Part shown: in pieces, positions 59,459 to 59,462 of the stretch
Numbering within the stretch: position 1 is the stretch's first letter
Layout of the letters: each line of letters opens with the position of its first letter
Assembly: GCA_029233965.1 (NCBI GenBank)
Contig: JARGOP010000027.1
Coordinates: 1-59,462 of the forward strand
DNA length: 59,462 bases
Direction of reading: 5' to 3'
Origin: Verrucomicrobiales bacterium
GTDB taxonomy: Bacteria > Verrucomicrobiota > Verrucomicrobiia > Verrucomicrobiales > DEV007
Program-made: the position numbers and the translations under genes
The notes under the pieces: generated by a model
What the model was told of the DNA's origin: nothing
Database searches by the model: none
The model's input: the letters and a program-made list of their open reading frames with translations, nothing else

Positions 59459-59462
59459 GCCC

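Overview
The window reads as an ordinary chromosomal segment of a Gram-negative bacterium, most likely a member of the Verrucomicrobiota (inference, no phylogeny was run). Pointers are a DUF4159 protein, an SHD1-domain secreted protein, a secreted sulfatase next to a large secreted esterase, an OpcA homologue, a GC-rich composition, and few Shine-Dalgarno sequences. Outer-membrane biology (MlaEFD lipid transport, TolC-type and RND proteins) shows a diderm envelope. I see no rRNA, insertion sequence, integrase, prophage or CRISPR array; one tRNA is present.

Layout. 1-4163 (minus): a PerR-like regulator followed by sufC-sufB-sufD, closed by a strong terminator at 11-42. 4297-8144: a DUF4159 protein, an FHA protein, a lysophospholipase-like hydrolase, tRNA-Val(GAC) and a glycosyltransferase-like protein that starts 10 bases after the tRNA. 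8159-13711 (minus): a compact, translationally coupled run, GT2 - mlaE - mlaF - mlaD - membrane protein - coaX - ROK kinase. 13905-17885 (plus): an Nramp-like transporter, a Gfo/Idh/MocA oxidoreductase and a nucleotide-sugar epimerase. 17925-21343 (minus): a secreted esterase and a sulfatase, probably for sulfated polysaccharide. 21465-24318 (plus): hsp20 and lon. 24338-37016: a secreted metallopeptidase, recJ, opcA, an M16 peptidase, an HTTM-like membrane protein, a class A PBP and rapA.

37095-48336 is a heavy-metal (probably Cu/Ag) resistance island: a His-rich secreted protein, a TolC/HlyD/RND tripartite pump, a His-rich probable lipoprotein, a CDF exporter, a Cu+ P-type ATPase, a double YHS-type protein and a Cys-rich secreted protein. 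The pump genes and the ATPase gene are each preceded by two copies of a 13-base palindrome (TCAACCCTGTTGA) placed exactly 22 bases apart, and a third, more degenerate pair with the same spacing lies in front of trmB. No matching regulator is encoded in the window. This shared operator is the best candidate for an undescribed regulatory system here.

48426-59458: a VanX-like dipeptidase, the SHD1 protein, trmB, a split GrpE-like gene, bioD, glmM, a stub-sized CdaR-like protein, the diadenylate cyclase cdaA, ispF, an inositol monophosphatase, a GNAT acetyltransferase, an aspartate aminotransferase, holA and a half-length TauE/SafE protein. The cdaA-cdaR-glmM order matches the c-di-AMP/peptidoglycan precursor locus known from Firmicutes.

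Several proteins carry changes at normally invariant sites: PerR D85 to Cys, CoaX DxGN to NNNN, CdaA DGA to DGG, a ROK kinase without its zinc site, and an Nramp-like protein without DPGN. Start codons were chosen by family N-termini, signal peptides and overlaps; several differ from the longest possible reading frame.
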